This document shows positions 5,735-6,083 of a stretch of DNA of 6,083 bases, in pieces (the stretch's first letter is position 1; every line of letters begins with the position of its first letter). The notes below the pieces were generated by a model that had not been told where the DNA came from, did no database searches, and saw nothing but the letters and a program-made list of their open reading frames with translations. The DNA is from Methanothrix sp. (GTDB lineage: Archaea; Halobacteriota; Methanosarcinia; Methanotrichales; Methanotrichaceae), in the NCBI GenBank assembly GCA_011391755.1, contig JAABPZ010000094.1, positions 1-6,083 of the forward strand, read 5' to 3'. The position numbers and the translations under genes were made by a program.

Positions 5735-5758
5735 TCGCCCTTTACGGGATGGTTTTTA

Positions 5759-5842
5759 TGCGGGATACGGGATTCGAACCCGCGAACTCCTGCGAGACAG
5801 GATCTTAAGTCCTGCGCCTTTGGCCAGCTTGGCTAACCCCGC
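5759..5842 (-). tRNA. tRNA-Leu (anticodon UAA)
   Basis: The minus strand folds into a class II tRNA of 84 nt. The acceptor arms are GCGGGGT and ATCCCGC (one G-U pair), followed by discriminator A at 5759, as expected for leucine. The D arm pairs GCC with GGC. The anticodon stem CAGGA/TCCTG encloses the loop CTTAAGA, so the anticodon is UAA (5805-5807), reading UUA and UUG. A long variable arm with CTC-GCAG-GAG follows, then the T arm GCGGG-TTCGAAT-CCCGT. CCA is not encoded, as in most archaeal tRNA genes, and there is no intron in the anticodon loop. Confidence 0.97.
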
Positions 5843-5926
5843 GCTCATCAGATCTATACTTCTGGAATAAGTACTTTCCCGATGCAACAAACCTTTTTTG
5901 CGCCCTTGATTTGCAGATCGTAGTAA

Positions 5927-5937
5927 AAGGAAAAAAA
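5927..5937 (-). terminator. T-rich terminator of the last partial gene
   Basis: The minus strand has TTTTTTT (5937-5931) about 10 nt after the stop codon of the partial gene at the window's end, followed by CC and TTTT. It would end that transcript before the tRNA promoter. Confidence 0.5.
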
Positions 5938-5946
5938 GATAACAGC

Positions 5947-6083
5947 TTAAATATAGACCGCTGTTCCCGCTTCCACGTAGATTATCTTCTGGACGCCTCT
6001 TGAGAAGAACATCGTCTTCGGGTAGTTGAACTGGCCATCATAGACCCGAACATCATGGCTGCGACCACCAATCACACTGAAGC
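5947..6083 (-). CDS. Unrecognised protein, C-terminal 44 residues only
   Basis: A minus-strand frame open to the window edge ends at TAA (5947-5949). The visible part starts FSVIGGRSHDVRVYDGQ, continues with YPKTMFFSRGVQKIIYVEAG and ends in TAVYI. It alternates polar and hydrophobic residues as a beta-rich domain would, and shows no membrane segment. The frame keeps coding character over its whole visible length, the other two minus frames have early stops, and a T-rich terminator follows. I do not recognise the family; a secreted or surface beta-sandwich protein is one possibility but not supported by more than composition. Confidence 0.55.
   Translation of the reverse strand, partial: FSVIGGRSHDVRVYDGQFNYPKTMFFSRGVQKIIYVEAGTAVYI

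Noticed and set aside
5744..5772. Repeated ACGGGAT (5744-5750, 5766-5772) at the tRNA 3' end as a possible attachment site
   Set aside because: The repeat is only 7 bp, the copies are 15 bp apart, and no integrase or longer tRNA duplication is present.
5365..5808. A 147-codon plus-strand frame near the tRNA
   Set aside because: Its end is encoded by the reverse complement of the tRNA-Leu gene, a frequent false gene in annotations.
1..6083. CRISPR array, insertion sequence or transposase
   Set aside because: No regularly spaced repeats, terminal inverted repeats with target duplications, or transposase-like frames were found on either strand.

Overview
The window reads as archaeal, most likely a methanogen of the Methanosarcinales/Methanotrichales type. 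This is inferred from several signs: a tRNA-Leu gene without an encoded CCA, TATA-box promoters, T-rich terminators, a probably leaderless ribbon-helix-helix gene, a short class III hybrid cluster protein, and cupin and SnoaL proteins of a kind common in anaerobic archaea. No marker gene such as an mcr or rRNA gene is present, so the genus cannot be fixed.

Layout. (1) 1-496 (+) is the 3' end of a MacB/FtsX-type ABC transporter permease, followed by a T-rich terminator and about 240 bp without a gene. (2) 784-2094 (-) is hcp, a 436-residue hybrid cluster protein with all cluster ligands. It is divergent from an HxlR-family regulator at 2183-2542 (+). Their 88-bp shared intergenic region carries two kinds of short inverted repeat. 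(3) 2558-3339 (-) is a two-gene operon, a cupin followed by a SnoaL-like ester cyclase, whose end meets the regulator's end at only 15 bp. (4) 3340-3897 is a sparse region with an apparent membrane-protein remnant (-), a 53-residue ribbon-helix-helix gene (+) and a strong bidirectional hairpin terminator. (5) 3898-5163 (-) is a DEAD-box RNA helicase with a DEID motif II and a probable long leader containing an inverted repeat. (6) 5345-5758 has no confident gene. (7) 5759-5842 (-) is tRNA-Leu(UAA). (8) 5947-6083 (-) is the last 44 residues of an unrecognised protein.

How the parts fit. The hcp/HxlR pair looks like a self-contained nitrosative or redox stress module: a thiol-rich winged-helix regulator beside the enzyme that handles NO or hydroxylamine. 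The cupin and SnoaL proteins are probably co-translated and share a small-molecule or stress role that cannot be named. I see no clearly new multi-gene system. The best leads are the HxlR protein with its C-terminal four-cysteine cluster and its repeat array, and the structured leader of the helicase.
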